Assembly (NCBI GenBank): GCA_003225055.1
Contig: QIAU01000187.1
Location: forward strand, 1 to 39,415
Direction of reading: 5' to 3'
Source: Acidobacteriota bacterium
GTDB lineage: Bacteria; Acidobacteriota; Terriglobia; Terriglobales; Acidobacteriaceae
DNA length: 39,415 nt
Shown here: piece after piece, positions 7,907-16,900 of the stretch
How positions within the stretch are numbered: the stretch's first letter is position 1
Layout of the letters: the number at the start of each line of letters is the position of its first letter
Notes under the pieces: generated by a model
Databases searched by the model: none
Told to the model about the DNA's origin: nothing
What the model saw: only the letters and a program-made list of their open reading frames with translations
Program-made: the position numbers and the translations under genes

Positions 7907-9475
7907 CTATTCGAGCCCCAATTCCCTCCACTTCTTATCCACCAGCGCCTTGGTCTTAGCGTCCATCACGATCTGGTCCGGCCAGGGCCGGCTAAACCCT
8001 TCGCTGGACCACTTACGCGTTGCATCAATGCCCATCTTCGAACCGTAATCGGGCAGGCGCGAGGCGTGATCGAGTGAATCCACAGGGCCGAGGGTAAACT
8101 GGATGTCGCGTTCCGGATCGATGTGGTTAAGAGCCTTGAGAGTCACTTCGCCCAGATCCTGCACGTTCACGTCTTCATCCACCACGACAATGCACTTGGT
8201 AAACATCGCCTGTCCCAGCGACCAAATCGCATTCATCACCTTGCGCGCCTGGCCTGGGTAAGACTTCTTGATGGAAACGATCATCAAGTTGTGAAATATG
8301 CCTTCCAGCGGCAGGTTGATGTCCGCGAGTTCGGGAATCGCAAGCTTCATCAAAGGCAGGAAGATTCTTTCGACTGCCTTGCCCATCCAACCATCTTCCA
8401 TGGGAGGCTTGCCGACAATCGTCGTGGCATAGATGGGATCCTTGCGATGCGTGATGCAGGACACGTGGAAGACCGGGTACTGGTCCTCCAGGGAGTAAAA
8501 CCCGGTGTGATCTCCAAAGGGACCCTCCGTGCGCAACTCGTCCAGATGAACGTGTCCTTCGAGGACGATTTCGGCGGAGGCCGGAACTTCCAGGTCCAAG
8601 GTTTCGCATTTCACCAACTCGACCGGCTTCTGCCGCAGGAACCCCGCAATCAAGTATTCCTCGATATCGGGTGGCGCAGGCACGATCGCTGAAAACGTAA
8701 TTGCCGGATCAGTTCCAATTGCCACCGCGACTTCCATCTTCCCCCCAGGCATGTCTCCATCAGACCCGCGCGACCCTCCGGAGGTTCGCGCCATCAAGTC
8801 GACGGCCGCGGACGGTCCCGCAGCATTGCCAGAAGCGGCCGCTGACCGCAGAGCCTCGCGATAATGCTCTGCCCCAATCTTCTGCCGCTGCCAGTGCATG
8901 CCCGCAGTCTTCTCGTCATAGACCTGCATGCGGTACATGCCGACATTGCGCTTGCCGCTTTTCCGATCGCGGGTGACCACGCATGGCAAGGTGATAAATC
9001 GCCCGGCGTCCTTCGGCCAGCATTGCAAAACCGGGAAGTAGAGCAACGAGAATTTATCCCGGCGAATCACTTCTTTGCACGGCCCCGTCGCCACCGTTTT
9101 CGGAAAGAACTTGCCCATCTCCGCCAACCTGGGCAGCATCTTCACCTTGTCGAGAAAACCCTGGGGCGACTTGAGGTCCATGAGCCCGCGAATACGCTCC
9201 GCGACTTCATCCAGAGCATTCACTCCTAGTGCAAGATTCATCCGCCGCGCCGACCCAAACTGGTTGATCACGACCTGCGCGCCGGGATAGCCCTTAATGT
9301 TCTGAAACAGGAGAGCAGCCCCGCCGAGCTCTCCGGCTTTGTTCGAGCGGCTCTTGCTGACCCGGTCGGTGATCTCGGTGATTTCGAGAATCGGATCGAC
9401 TTCGGTCCGGATTTTCTTCAGCTCGCCAGCGCGCTCGAGGGCGGCCATCCATTCCCGCAGATCGTCGTAGGCCAA
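7907..9475 (-). CDS. ubiD: UbiD-family prenylated-FMN decarboxylase
   Basis: This 522-residue protein has UbiD-family hallmarks: the N-terminal MAYDDLREWMAALERAGELK, the central FPVLQCWPKDAGRFITLP, RNVGMYRMQV, and the catalytic-region signature LDELRTEGPFGDHTGFYS (residues 311-328). UbiD enzymes use prenylated FMN made by a UbiX partner (not in this window) to decarboxylate aromatic or unsaturated acids. This subgroup is generally assigned to quinone biosynthesis (4-hydroxy-3-polyprenylbenzoate or a menaquinone intermediate). A Gly/Ser/Ala-rich insertion of about 35 residues lies at 211-246, where relatives have a short linker. The start is a TTG at 9475 with GGGAGGAG just upstream. The exact substrate cannot be decided from sequence. 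Confidence 0.88.
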   Translation of the reverse strand: MAYDDLREWMAALERAGELKKIRTEVDPILEITEITDRVSKSRSNKAGELGGAALLFQNIKGYPGAQVVINQFGSARRMNLALGVNALDEVAERIRGLMDLKSPQGFLDKVKMLPRLAEMGKFFPKTVATGPCKEVIRRDKFSLLYFPVLQCWPKDAGRFITLPCVVTRDRKSGKRNVGMYRMQVYDEKTAGMHWQRQKIGAEHYREALRSAAASGNAAGPSAAVDLMARTSGGSRGSDGDMPGGKMEVAVAIGTDPAITFSAIVPAPPDIEEYLIAGFLRQKPVELVKCETLDLEVPASAEIVLEGHVHLDELRTEGPFGDHTGFYSLEDQYPVFHVSCITHRKDPIYATTIVGKPPMEDGWMGKAVERIFLPLMKLAIPELADINLPLEGIFHNLMIVSIKKSYPGQARKVMNAIWSLGQAMFTKCIVVVDEDVNVQDLGEVTLKALNHIDPERDIQFTLGPVDSLDHASRLPDYGSKMGIDATRKWSSEGFSRPWPDQIVMDAKTKALVDKKWRELGLE

Positions 9476-9500
9476 CGCTCCTCCCGTTCTGAAACGCTCG

Positions 9501-9506
9501 ATTATA
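9501..9506 (-). promoter_or_regulatory. candidate -10 box for the ubiD-like gene
   Basis: On the minus strand a perfect TATAAT lies 26 bases upstream of the TTG start, giving a leader of about 20 bases that still contains the ribosome-binding site. No convincing -35 hexamer is present. Confidence 0.35.
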
Positions 9507-9648
9507 CGGCAGCCAAAGCATGATCACCCGAGACCACGCCGCTAACACCGAAACCAACTTTCCTTGGTCTTCTCGGCCGCCGGTGAATTCTTCTTTCTTC
9601 CCAACGAACCGCTGCATCCAATGATCTATATTGTGGACCGAGGTGAGG

Positions 9649-10899
9649 ATGAAGCGGCGTGTGGTCGTCACCGCCATGGGAACAGTGAGCCCCAACGGGG
9701 TAGGCAATCAGGCGTTCTCCGAAGCGGCTCTGGCTGGCCACAGCGGCGTCGGTCGCATCTCCCGGTTCGATCCCAGTGAGATCCAAGTCCAGATCGCCGG
9801 CGAAGTGCGCGATCTTGACGAGCTCGCTTGGGTGGAAAGGCGCGACCGAAAGCACGTCTCGCGAGTCCTGCCCCTGGCCCTGGCGGCGGCTTCAGAAGCA
9901 CTAACCACAGCCGGTCTGCATCCCGCTTCCCTCCCGCTCGAGACCAAGCGTCGGATGGGCGTGATTATCGGCTCTGGAGGCGGCGCTCAGGAATTCACCG
10001 AAGAACAATACCGTCTGTTCTTCCAGCGGAGATACAAGCAGATGAGCTTGTTCTGCGTGCCGACCGGTGTCATGGGAACACTCTCCAGCGAACTAAGCAC
10101 GCGCTTTGGCCTGCGCGGTCCCAGCCACGTGATCACGACCGGCTGCACATCTTCCACCGACGCCATCGGCTATTCCCTGCGCCAGATTCAATCTGGCCGC
10201 ATCGACATGGCCCTGACCGGCGGCGCCGACGCCCCCATCGCGCTCGGCATTGTGAAGGGCTTCATCCTGATGAAGATTCTGACCGACTCCTGGAATCACG
10301 CTCCCCAACGCGGCTCGCGCCCCTTCTCGGTTGACCGTGACGGCTTTGTCCTGGCGGAGGGTGCCTGGATGTTCGTGTTAGAAGAATACGAACGTGCGCG
10401 TGCTCGCGGAGCAAAGATCCTGGCCGAGGTTTCGGGCTACGGCTCTACTTGCGAAGCTTTCCACCGGGTGCGCCTGCAGGAGTGCGGTGAGGAGCCGGCG
10501 CGCGCGATTGCCTTGGCGATGAAGGAAGCATTGATCGGACCCGAGGACGTTCACTACGTGAACCTGCACGGCACCTCCACTCAGCTAAACGACCGTATCG
10601 AGACTCGCGCCCTGAAGCTCGCTCTGGGTGAGCACGCGGCCAACGTCCCGATGTCGGCGCTCAAATCGCAAATCGGACATCCGCAAGGTGCCTGCGGCGC
10701 CGCTGGCGTAGCCGCCACTCTCGTGGCCATGCAGCATAGCCAGATCCCCCCGACCATTAACCTGGACGCGCCCGACCCGGAATGTGATCTCGACTACGTT
10801 CCGCAGCCGGGCCGCAAGGCGGTTGTCGAACATGCCATCTGCAATTGCATTGCCTTCGGCTCGAAAAATTCCGCGCTGGTGCTCAGGAAAGTAGCTTAG
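9649..10899 (+). CDS. beta-ketoacyl-ACP synthase, KAS II (FabF) type
   Basis: This condensing enzyme extends acyl chains using malonyl-ACP in fatty acid or polyketide-like synthesis. From the ATG at 9649 it has 416 residues, the normal FabF size. The thiolase-fold catalytic set is complete: Cys166 in VITTGCTSSTDAIG, His307 in NLHGTST, Lys339, and His344 in KSQIGHPQGACG. I prefer ATG 9649 (MKRRVVVTAMG) because it gives the standard family N-terminus and has AGGTGAGG directly before it, although the spacing is short; an upstream TTG at 9631 is possible. It is divergent from the ubiD-like gene and shows no ACP or reductase partner nearby, so it is likely an accessory synthase rather than the housekeeping fab cluster copy. 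Confidence 0.9.
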   Translation: MKRRVVVTAMGTVSPNGVGNQAFSEAALAGHSGVGRISRFDPSEIQVQIAGEVRDLDELAWVERRDRKHVSRVLPLALAAASEALTTAGLHPASLPLETKRRMGVIIGSGGGAQEFTEEQYRLFFQRRYKQMSLFCVPTGVMGTLSSELSTRFGLRGPSHVITTGCTSSTDAIGYSLRQIQSGRIDMALTGGADAPIALGIVKGFILMKILTDSWNHAPQRGSRPFSVDRDGFVLAEGAWMFVLEEYERARARGAKILAEVSGYGSTCEAFHRVRLQECGEEPARAIALAMKEALIGPEDVHYVNLHGTSTQLNDRIETRALKLALGEHAANVPMSALKSQIGHPQGACGAAGVAATLVAMQHSQIPPTINLDAPDPECDLDYVPQPGRKAVVEHAICNCIAFGSKNSALVLRKVA

Positions 10900-10954
10900 C
10901 TTAAACGCGCGGCGGCGGGAATCGGTGTGCATCCCCGCGCAATCGGTGGCCGCT

Positions 10955-11722
10955 TTAAAAGAGTTTTAGTAAAACCTCTTCGACTTTGGACCGGGCCGCC
11001 GACCGCGGATCAATCATCTCGAAGTGTCCCGCCTTTTCTACTTCCAGCAGATGTACATTTTCTCCCTGCTTCTTTTTTTTCTCGTAGTACGTCCGGCTGA
11101 AACCGACCGGGACGAGGTCGTCAGCTTCCCCGTGAATAATCCACTGTTTGGCCTGCGAAATAGTCAGCCGCACAGGATCGGCTTCCGCGTAGTGCTCCGG
11201 CACCTCGTCGGGCGATCCGCCCAGAAACTCGACAACAGCGTTATTGCTCAGGTGTAGCTCGAAGGCGCGCTCGAGGTCGATGACCCCGGCCAGCGAAACC
11301 ACAGCTCGAACCGACGGGTCATGCCCCGCCAGGCACAGGGCCAGCTGACCGCCCGCAGAGTGGCCCATGACAACCACCCTTTCCGGATCAAGCCCATAGT
11401 GCTTCGGAAGCTGCAAGATAAATCGGTAGCCATTGCGGATATCGGCAAACGTTCCGGGCCAACCGCCGCCTTCGTCGCCCACACGCCGGTACTCAATATT
11501 CCACGTGGCCATGCCTTTCGCGGTCAGGGCAGCACAAAGATGCCCCGCATGGGCCAGGTCGTACTTGTTACGCCAATACCCACCGTGAACATTCATCACC
11601 ACCGGATGCGACCCTTTGCTCTTGGGCAGACGCAAATCGCCAAACTGATGTGGATCGTTTCCGTAAGCAATGCGGGCGTCCGCCGGCGGCGGCGGCAGCG
11701 TCAGAATGTCATCCGAAAGCAT
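10955..11722 (-). CDS. alpha/beta hydrolase (BD-FAE / kynurenine-formamidase-like)
   Basis: This 255-residue serine hydrolase has no signal peptide, so it is probably cytoplasmic. It shows the oxyanion motif HGGYW (46-50), the nucleophile elbow GHSAGG with Ser122, an acid residue in the GEADDLVP loop (Asp201 or 202), and His233 in KAGHFEMID. The HGG motif places it with esterases and formamidases of the hormone-sensitive-lipase/BD-FAE type. The neighbours do not suggest a substrate. It is convergent with the ketoacyl synthase gene, with 55 bases between the stops. Confidence 0.85.
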   Translation of the reverse strand: MLSDDILTLPPPPADARIAYGNDPHQFGDLRLPKSKGSHPVVMNVHGGYWRNKYDLAHAGHLCAALTAKGMATWNIEYRRVGDEGGGWPGTFADIRNGYRFILQLPKHYGLDPERVVVMGHSAGGQLALCLAGHDPSVRAVVSLAGVIDLERAFELHLSNNAVVEFLGGSPDEVPEHYAEADPVRLTISQAKQWIIHGEADDLVPVGFSRTYYEKKKKQGENVHLLEVEKAGHFEMIDPRSAARSKVEEVLLKLF

Positions 11723-11747
11723 GCGGCAGGAATTATAGATTCTTTAG

Positions 11748-11767
11748 AGACGCGGCTTGCCGCGTCT
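11748..11767. repeat. perfect 9-bp inverted repeat (hairpin) at a gene end
   Basis: AGACGCGGC and GCCGCGTCT flank TT, forming a perfect 20-base palindrome. It lies between the start of the alpha/beta hydrolase gene and the stop codon of the DUF385-like gene, and it overlaps the latter's last codon. It could be a terminator for the minus-strand gene or a copy of a dispersed palindrome. No T run follows in the minus-strand direction. Confidence 0.6.
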
Positions 11768-12125
11768 ACTTTGCGCCATCCGGAACGATTTCTATGACCA
11801 AACCCTCGCCCCAACCGTACTTTTTGCGCGAGAGAGCCTGAACTTGCTGCTGCAAGGCTGCTTCTGAATCGGTGATCATGCGGGCCTGCCCCGAGAGTTC
11901 CTCGTTCGCCACCCGCACCCGCACCTCAGGGTTTGCGCCAATGTTTTGCACCCAGTTGGAGGTTGGGTACTCGGCTATGACGTAGTAATGATCCGCGAGG
12001 AAGACGAACCAAATTTCAATCTCACGAGGCAGACCACTCCGCCGACCGCGGGTAGTCAGGTACAGGTACGGCTCGCGGTCAAGGCTACTTTTCTTTAAGC
12101 TTGAGCTTACTCTTGTTTTCTTCAA
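11766..12125 (-). CDS. DUF385 / deazaflavin-dependent nitroreductase-like protein
   Basis: The core reads LTTRGRRSGLPREIEIWFVF, YYVIAEYPTSNWVQNIGANP and VRVRVANEELSGQA, the split-barrel pattern of the nitroreductase/DUF385 family. Some members bind F420 or FMN; others have no demonstrated cofactor. The start is uncertain. An open frame extends to 12215, but its first 40 residues overlap the upstream 81-residue gene and look non-native. A TTG at 12125 gives 119 residues, in the family range, and still overlaps the neighbour by 41 bases. No good ribosome-binding site was found. Translational coupling to the upstream gene is plausible. Confidence 0.7.
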   Translation of the reverse strand: MKKTRVSSSLKKSSLDREPYLYLTTRGRRSGLPREIEIWFVFLADHYYVIAEYPTSNWVQNIGANPEVRVRVANEELSGQARMITDSEAALQQQVQALSRKKYGWGEGLVIEIVPDGAK

Positions 12126-12330
12126 GAAATTCGCGAAGTCTATCGGAGGCATCCAGCAGGCGTGTCCACTGCTCGTAGTAGAGGGTGACCGGAAAACGTC
12201 CCAGTCCGTAAACACTCACTCCGCCCTTCTCGCTGACTCGAAATTCCAAACTGCCTGTGCGGCGCGTCGCCCCCTGTTTCTCCAGTTCCGCCAGGCGGGC
12301 TTTCAGTTCTTCATAGGTCGGTTCCGGCAT
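12085..12330 (-). CDS. small conserved-looking hypothetical protein (81 aa)
   Basis: I do not recognise this 81-residue protein. It has a helical, charged N-terminus (YEELKARLAELEKQ), a central beta-rich part (LEFRVSEKGGVSVYGLGRFP), an aromatic segment (VTLYYEQWTRLL) and a lysine/glutamate-rich C-terminal helix. There is no signal peptide or membrane segment. The ATG at 12330 is preceded by GGTGACC at a reasonable distance. The composition is that of a real soluble protein, and it overlaps the following DUF385-like gene, suggesting co-expression. Confidence 0.65.
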   Translation of the reverse strand: MPEPTYEELKARLAELEKQGATRRTGSLEFRVSEKGGVSVYGLGRFPVTLYYEQWTRLLDASDRLREFLEENKSKLKLKEK

Positions 12331-12418
12331 ACGGTCACCTCATAGGATGGCGTTATTTCCATCCATCATAGGGGTAAGAACCAGAGTTCGTCGAGGCCAG
12401 CAGACTCTTGCTTGCAAA

Positions 12419-13222
12419 CTACATCCGGAATAGATTCCGTTCGAGCTTGGCGTAACCGTGCTCCTCTGCCCACAGGTCGAGCGGAACCGACGCGATCTCG
12501 TCCACCACAGGTTCCGCCAGCCCGTTCTTAGTGAGGTCGACTCCCTTCAGATATCTCCCGCACGTATCGCAGCACTCGACGCGTATGTAGTCGAATCCCT
12601 CAGCGGTATACACGGGGAGCTTGGCATTGTTCTCCTCCCCGCATCCTGGACAAACAATCCGTCGAAACTCCCATTCGGCGAGGCAGAAGGAGCACATCAA
12701 CCAGCGCCGCGATCCGTCTCCCTGCTGCCGCAGCACGCCCAGTCCAGGTTTGCGGTTGCAGAAAGGGCACACGGGGCGGCTATGCCCATTCCACTCGATG
12801 GCCGAACGAGTGCGTACAAATTCTGCGTACGGCTGGAGGAACGCGCGTCCAAGAAACGCCTGCGGCTCAGGGTCGCCCGATTCTGCTGCTGACCAGCAAC
12901 GATCGAACAGCTTCGACCAGTTGCCCGGGCTCTCCCTGCGCACCTCACGAGCCGATTCAGCCAGCCGCACGGGCCCTTTCGCTTCCACGAGTTTGAGAAA
13001 AGACTCAAAGCTGCCCTTGAGTTCCTCCCATTCCGGCAGAGCCGGGGTCCCGAGTTCGGAGGCAGGGATTTTGCGATGGGACGACACGTCCAATCGCTGG
13101 TACAGCTCTTCCTGGAAGTGCGCAATCTGGACGTAGAACCCTAGGATCTCCGCCGCGAATGCGTGGCGAAGTGCTAGCTCTTGCGCCCGCTGTACGCGCT
13201 GCTGCCAGGGATTTTCCGCCAT
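12419..13222 (-). CDS. fdhE: formate dehydrogenase accessory protein FdhE
   Basis: FdhE is a cytoplasmic rubredoxin-like iron-binding protein needed for maturation of respiratory formate dehydrogenases. This 267-residue protein has the expected helical N-terminal half and a C-terminal half with four CxxC pairs: Cys152/155 (CPFC), 177/180 (CSFC), 191/194 (CPGC) and 218/221 (CDTC). The ending GYAKLERNLFRM also fits. It is transcribed divergently from fdnG about 760 bases away, which supports a dedicated role in maturing that enzyme. No fdhD sulfurtransferase gene is present in the window. Confidence 0.9.
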   Translation of the reverse strand: MAENPWQQRVQRAQELALRHAFAAEILGFYVQIAHFQEELYQRLDVSSHRKIPASELGTPALPEWEELKGSFESFLKLVEAKGPVRLAESAREVRRESPGNWSKLFDRCWSAAESGDPEPQAFLGRAFLQPYAEFVRTRSAIEWNGHSRPVCPFCNRKPGLGVLRQQGDGSRRWLMCSFCLAEWEFRRIVCPGCGEENNAKLPVYTAEGFDYIRVECCDTCGRYLKGVDLTKNGLAEPVVDEIASVPLDLWAEEHGYAKLERNLFRM

Positions 13223-13427
13223 GCTCGAATTATCGGCTTAGGAGTGTCGTGGCGCAATGCGCCAGAGCCGAAAAGGCTGTGCCCGGGCCCTCTCAGAATC
13301 CTAAAATCCCGGTTCACTCTACCCTCAAGGTCTCCGGTCCAAGGTCCCAGGTCTTGGGCCGTGAGACCCGACACTGAGGCCTGGTGCCGGCGCTCCTGCC
13401 CGCTCCACCTGCCGTTCTGCCCGCTCC

Positions 13428-13789
13428 GGTAGTGGGCTACTTTGAAAAAAACACTAGCTCGCGGATGCCAAGAAACAGCAACAAGAGTCCCATCCCGCCC
13501 GCGAACAAGCGCATGTACAACGTGACAGGGTAACGCTTCCCCTTCCCCCATGATCGGCGGACGGAAGCGGAGTAGAGCATAAATGCGCCCGGCAAGATGG
13601 GTGCGCATAAGCCAGCAACGGCCACCGAGTAGATAACCTTATCAATCGGGCTCACGCCGCTCTTTCCGCCCTCTGCTGTTCGTAACATTCCCAGAGGGCC
13701 AGAGGGCCACCAGGTCATTGACGTCCCACAGTTTATCTGTAACACCAGAGGCCATTGCTGGCGACGTGCGAAGTGAGTAGCCCACTACC
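13428..13789. repeat. 14-bp perfect inverted repeat flanking a small membrane gene
   Basis: GGTAGTGGGCTACT at 13428-13441 is the exact reverse complement of AGTAGCCCACTACC at 13776-13789. The two arms are 334 bases apart and bracket the small membrane-protein gene; the left arm overlaps its stop codon. Both flanks are rich in short CCCGCTCC and CACCTGCTA repeats. This could be a small mobile cassette or MITE-like element, or a chance dispersed repeat. Confidence 0.7.
13437..13655 (-). CDS. small two-TM membrane protein beside formate dehydrogenase
   Basis: From a GTG at 13655 this encodes 72 residues with two hydrophobic segments (about residues 8-28, IYSVAVAGLCAPILPGAFML, and 49-66, LFAGGMGLLLLFLGIREL). 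They are separated by a basic loop (VRRSWGKGKRYP), predicting an inner-membrane hairpin with the loop inside. The frame is open further upstream to 13745, but that extension (WWPSGPLGMLRTAEGG) does not look native. GGAAAGAG lies just before the GTG. I do not recognise the family. Its place between fdhE and fdnG suggests, but does not show, a link to the formate dehydrogenase. Confidence 0.5.
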   Translation of the reverse strand: MSPIDKVIYSVAVAGLCAPILPGAFMLYSASVRRSWGKGKRYPVTLYMRLFAGGMGLLLLFLGIRELVFFSK

Positions 13790-13835
13790 CCCGCTCCACC
13801 CCCCGCTACACCTGCTAACACCTGCTACACCTGCG

Positions 13836-13865
13836 TTGACTGTCGACCGCGGGCAGAGTTATAGT
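13836..13865 (+). promoter_or_regulatory. candidate sigma70 promoter of the fdn operon
   Basis: TTGACT at 13836-13841 and TATAGT at 13860-13865 are separated by 18 bases. Each is one or two mismatches from consensus. Transcription would begin near 13872, leaving a leader of about 110 bases before the fdnG ATG at 13981. No recognisable FNR-like or sigma54 site was found. Confidence 0.5.
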
Positions 13866-13980
13866 TTGACTCCTCTTTTGGGGCAGTGCAAGAAACCGAC
13901 CGTCCCAGCAAGAGTCTTCGACGGTCGCAACCATTAACCTCCGTTTCTCCCCAGTCCGAGCGGCTCACGGAGGGCACATC

Positions 13981-16900
13981 ATGGAGTTTTCGCGAAGGAC
14001 TTTCCTCAAAAGCACACTCGTGGGAGGAGTGGGTCTGTCCGCCCTGGGATTCGACCTCACTCCTGTCTACGCTCAAACCCAGGGTCTGAAAATCTCGCGC
14101 GCCACCGAAACGCGCAGCACCTGCCCGTACTGTTCGGTCAGCTGCGGCGTCATCATCTACACCCTCGGAGACAAGGCCAAGAACGCCATCCCGCAGGTGG
14201 TGCACGTCGAAGGTGATCCCGATCACCCCATTAATCGCGGCACTCTCTGCCCGAAGGGCTCTTCCCTCGAGCAGGACATCCTGAATGATCGCCGGTTATT
14301 GAAGCCGCAGGTGCGGCGCCCCGGCTCCGATCACTGGGAAGACATCTCCTGGGAAGACGCATACAACGAGATCGCGCAGAAGGTAAAAAAGACCCGCGAC
14401 GATACCTTCCTCGAGAAGGACCCCGCCGGTCATACTGTCAACCGCTGCGAAGGCCTCGCCTTCACTGGCGGCTGCACCGACACCAACGAGTTCAACTATC
14501 TGGTCGTCAAGACCATGCGCAGCCTGGGGGTCTGCTACCTGGAAAACCAGGCCCGGGTTTGACACGGCCCCACGGTCTCCAGTTTGGGGCCAACATTCGG
14601 ACGCGGGGCAATGACCAATGGCTGGATCGACATCAAGAACACCGACATGATGTTGATCATGGGTGGCAATCCGGCGGAGAACCACCCGTGTGGTTTCAAA
14701 TGGCCTATTGAGGCCAAACTAAATCGCAATGCCAAGATGATCGTGGTGGATCCGCGCTTGACGCGAACCGCCGCGATTGCAGACCTCTACCTCCAGATTC
14801 GGGCAGGTGCCGACATCGCCTTCCTCGGTGGCCTGATCAACTACGCCATCCAGAACAACCGCATTGCCCACGATTACCTGGTTAACTTCACCAATGCGGC
14901 TTTCCTGATCAAGGAGGGCTTCAAGCTGCCCGAGGATGGCCTATATTCCGGCTTCGATTCGGAAAAGAAGACTTACGACAAGGCCACTTGGAACTACGAA
15001 GAAGGTGGCGACCTGACAGGCAAAGCCGTCGCTGCCATGGCCGCGGCGGGCGCCGCGGCACACAAGGCGCACACCAGCGACACCGGCGGGGGCCAGGGAC
15101 ATCAGGCTGCTAGCCGGATGGGAGCAAAGGGCTCAGCCGGCACACCGCCTCCCCCGATGCTCCCCCCGAAGGTCGCTTACGATTTGTCGCTCCACCATCC
15201 ACGTTGCGTCTTTCAGTTATTGAAGCAACAATACTCGCGCTACACGCCGGAAATGGTGGAGCGCATTACCGGCATTCCCCAAGATCAGTTCCTCAAAGCC
15301 GCCGACATGTTCACCTCCATCCGTAAGGATGGGGACATGAAGCAGGTCGCCACCATCATCTACGCGGTGGGTTGGACCCAGCACAGCTTCGGCACGCAGA
15401 TTATCCGCACCGCGGCGATGTTGCAATTGCTGCTGGGTAACGTAGGGCGCGCCGGTGGTGGCGTAAACGCCTTGCGCGGCCACTCCAACATCCAGGGCGC
15501 AACTGACATGGCTGGCATTTTCGAGATCCTGCCTGGCTATCTCAAAATGCCGACCCCGGCGGACACTGACTTTGCCGCCTACCTGAAAAGGATCACCCCC
15601 ACCGCTTCTAAACCCACCCAGTGGGATTCGTTCAACTACTGGTCCAACACGCCGAAGTTCGCGGTCTCATTCCTAAAGGCGATGTACGGGCCCGCCGCGA
15701 CCAAGCAGAATGACTGGGCCTTCCACTACCTGCCCAAGATTGACCGCAACTACTCCTGGGTCAATATCTGGAACGACATGTACGAAGGCAAGGTCAAGGG
15801 TCTTTTCGCCTTCGGCATGAACGGGGTCATGATTGGCCCCGACTCGCAAAAGAACATCGACGCGCTGAAGAAGGCCGATTGGTTAGTGGTCTGCGAAATT
15901 TATCCCGATGAAACCAGCGAGTTCTGGAAAGCCCCGGGCATCTCCCCAGACGAGATGAAGAAGATCGCCACGACGGTCTATCGCCTGCCGGGAGCCGGCT
16001 TTGCCGAGAAAGACGGAACCTTCGTCAACTCGGCCCGCTGGCTGCAGTGGAAGAACGTTGCCCTGCCGCCGCCGGGACAGGCCAAAGTAGACCAGGAAAT
16101 TCTGGCGACCATCTTCTTGAAAGTCCGTGGACTCTATCAGAAGGAAGGCGGGAAGTTCCCCGACCCGATCCTCAACCTCTCTTGGGCATACACGGATCGG
16201 AAAAATCCGTCTCTCTCGGAGGTCGCCAAGGAGATCAACGGCAAGGCGCTGGCCGACATCACCGATCCCAAGACCAATCAGACTTACAAGGCGGGTCAGC
16301 AACTGCCGGGTTTCGCTGCGCTCAAGGACGATGGCACCACGATGTCCGGCAACTGGCTCTATTGCGGTTCCTGGACCGAAGCGGGGGCGATGATTCAACG
16401 GCGTGGCACGGAAGATCCCTCCGGTCTGGGTGTCTACCCTAACTGGGCGTGGTCGTGGCCTATGAACCGCCGCGTCATGTACAACCGCGCCTCCTGCGAT
16501 CTCGACGGCAAGCCGTGGGATGATTCGCGCCCGCAGGTCTGGTGGGATGAGGCCAAACAATCCTGGGTCGGGAACGACGTCCCCGACTTCAAGCCTGACT
16601 CAAACCCCAAAGATCACATGGGTCCGTTCATCATGAATCCGGAAGGGGTGGGCCGCTTATTTGTGCCGCTGGGTGCCATGGCCGACGGGCCGTTCCCCGA
16701 ATATTACGAACCCATCGAAAGCCCGATTGCCAACCCGCTGCACCCCAACCAGAACAACAATCCAGTAGTGAAAAAGTACAAGACCGACATGGACAAGTAC
16801 GGCTCCGTCGATCAGGGCTACAACGTGATCTGCACCACCTACCGCCTGACCGAGCACTACCACTACTGGACCAAGAACAACCCCATGAATGTCCAACTCG

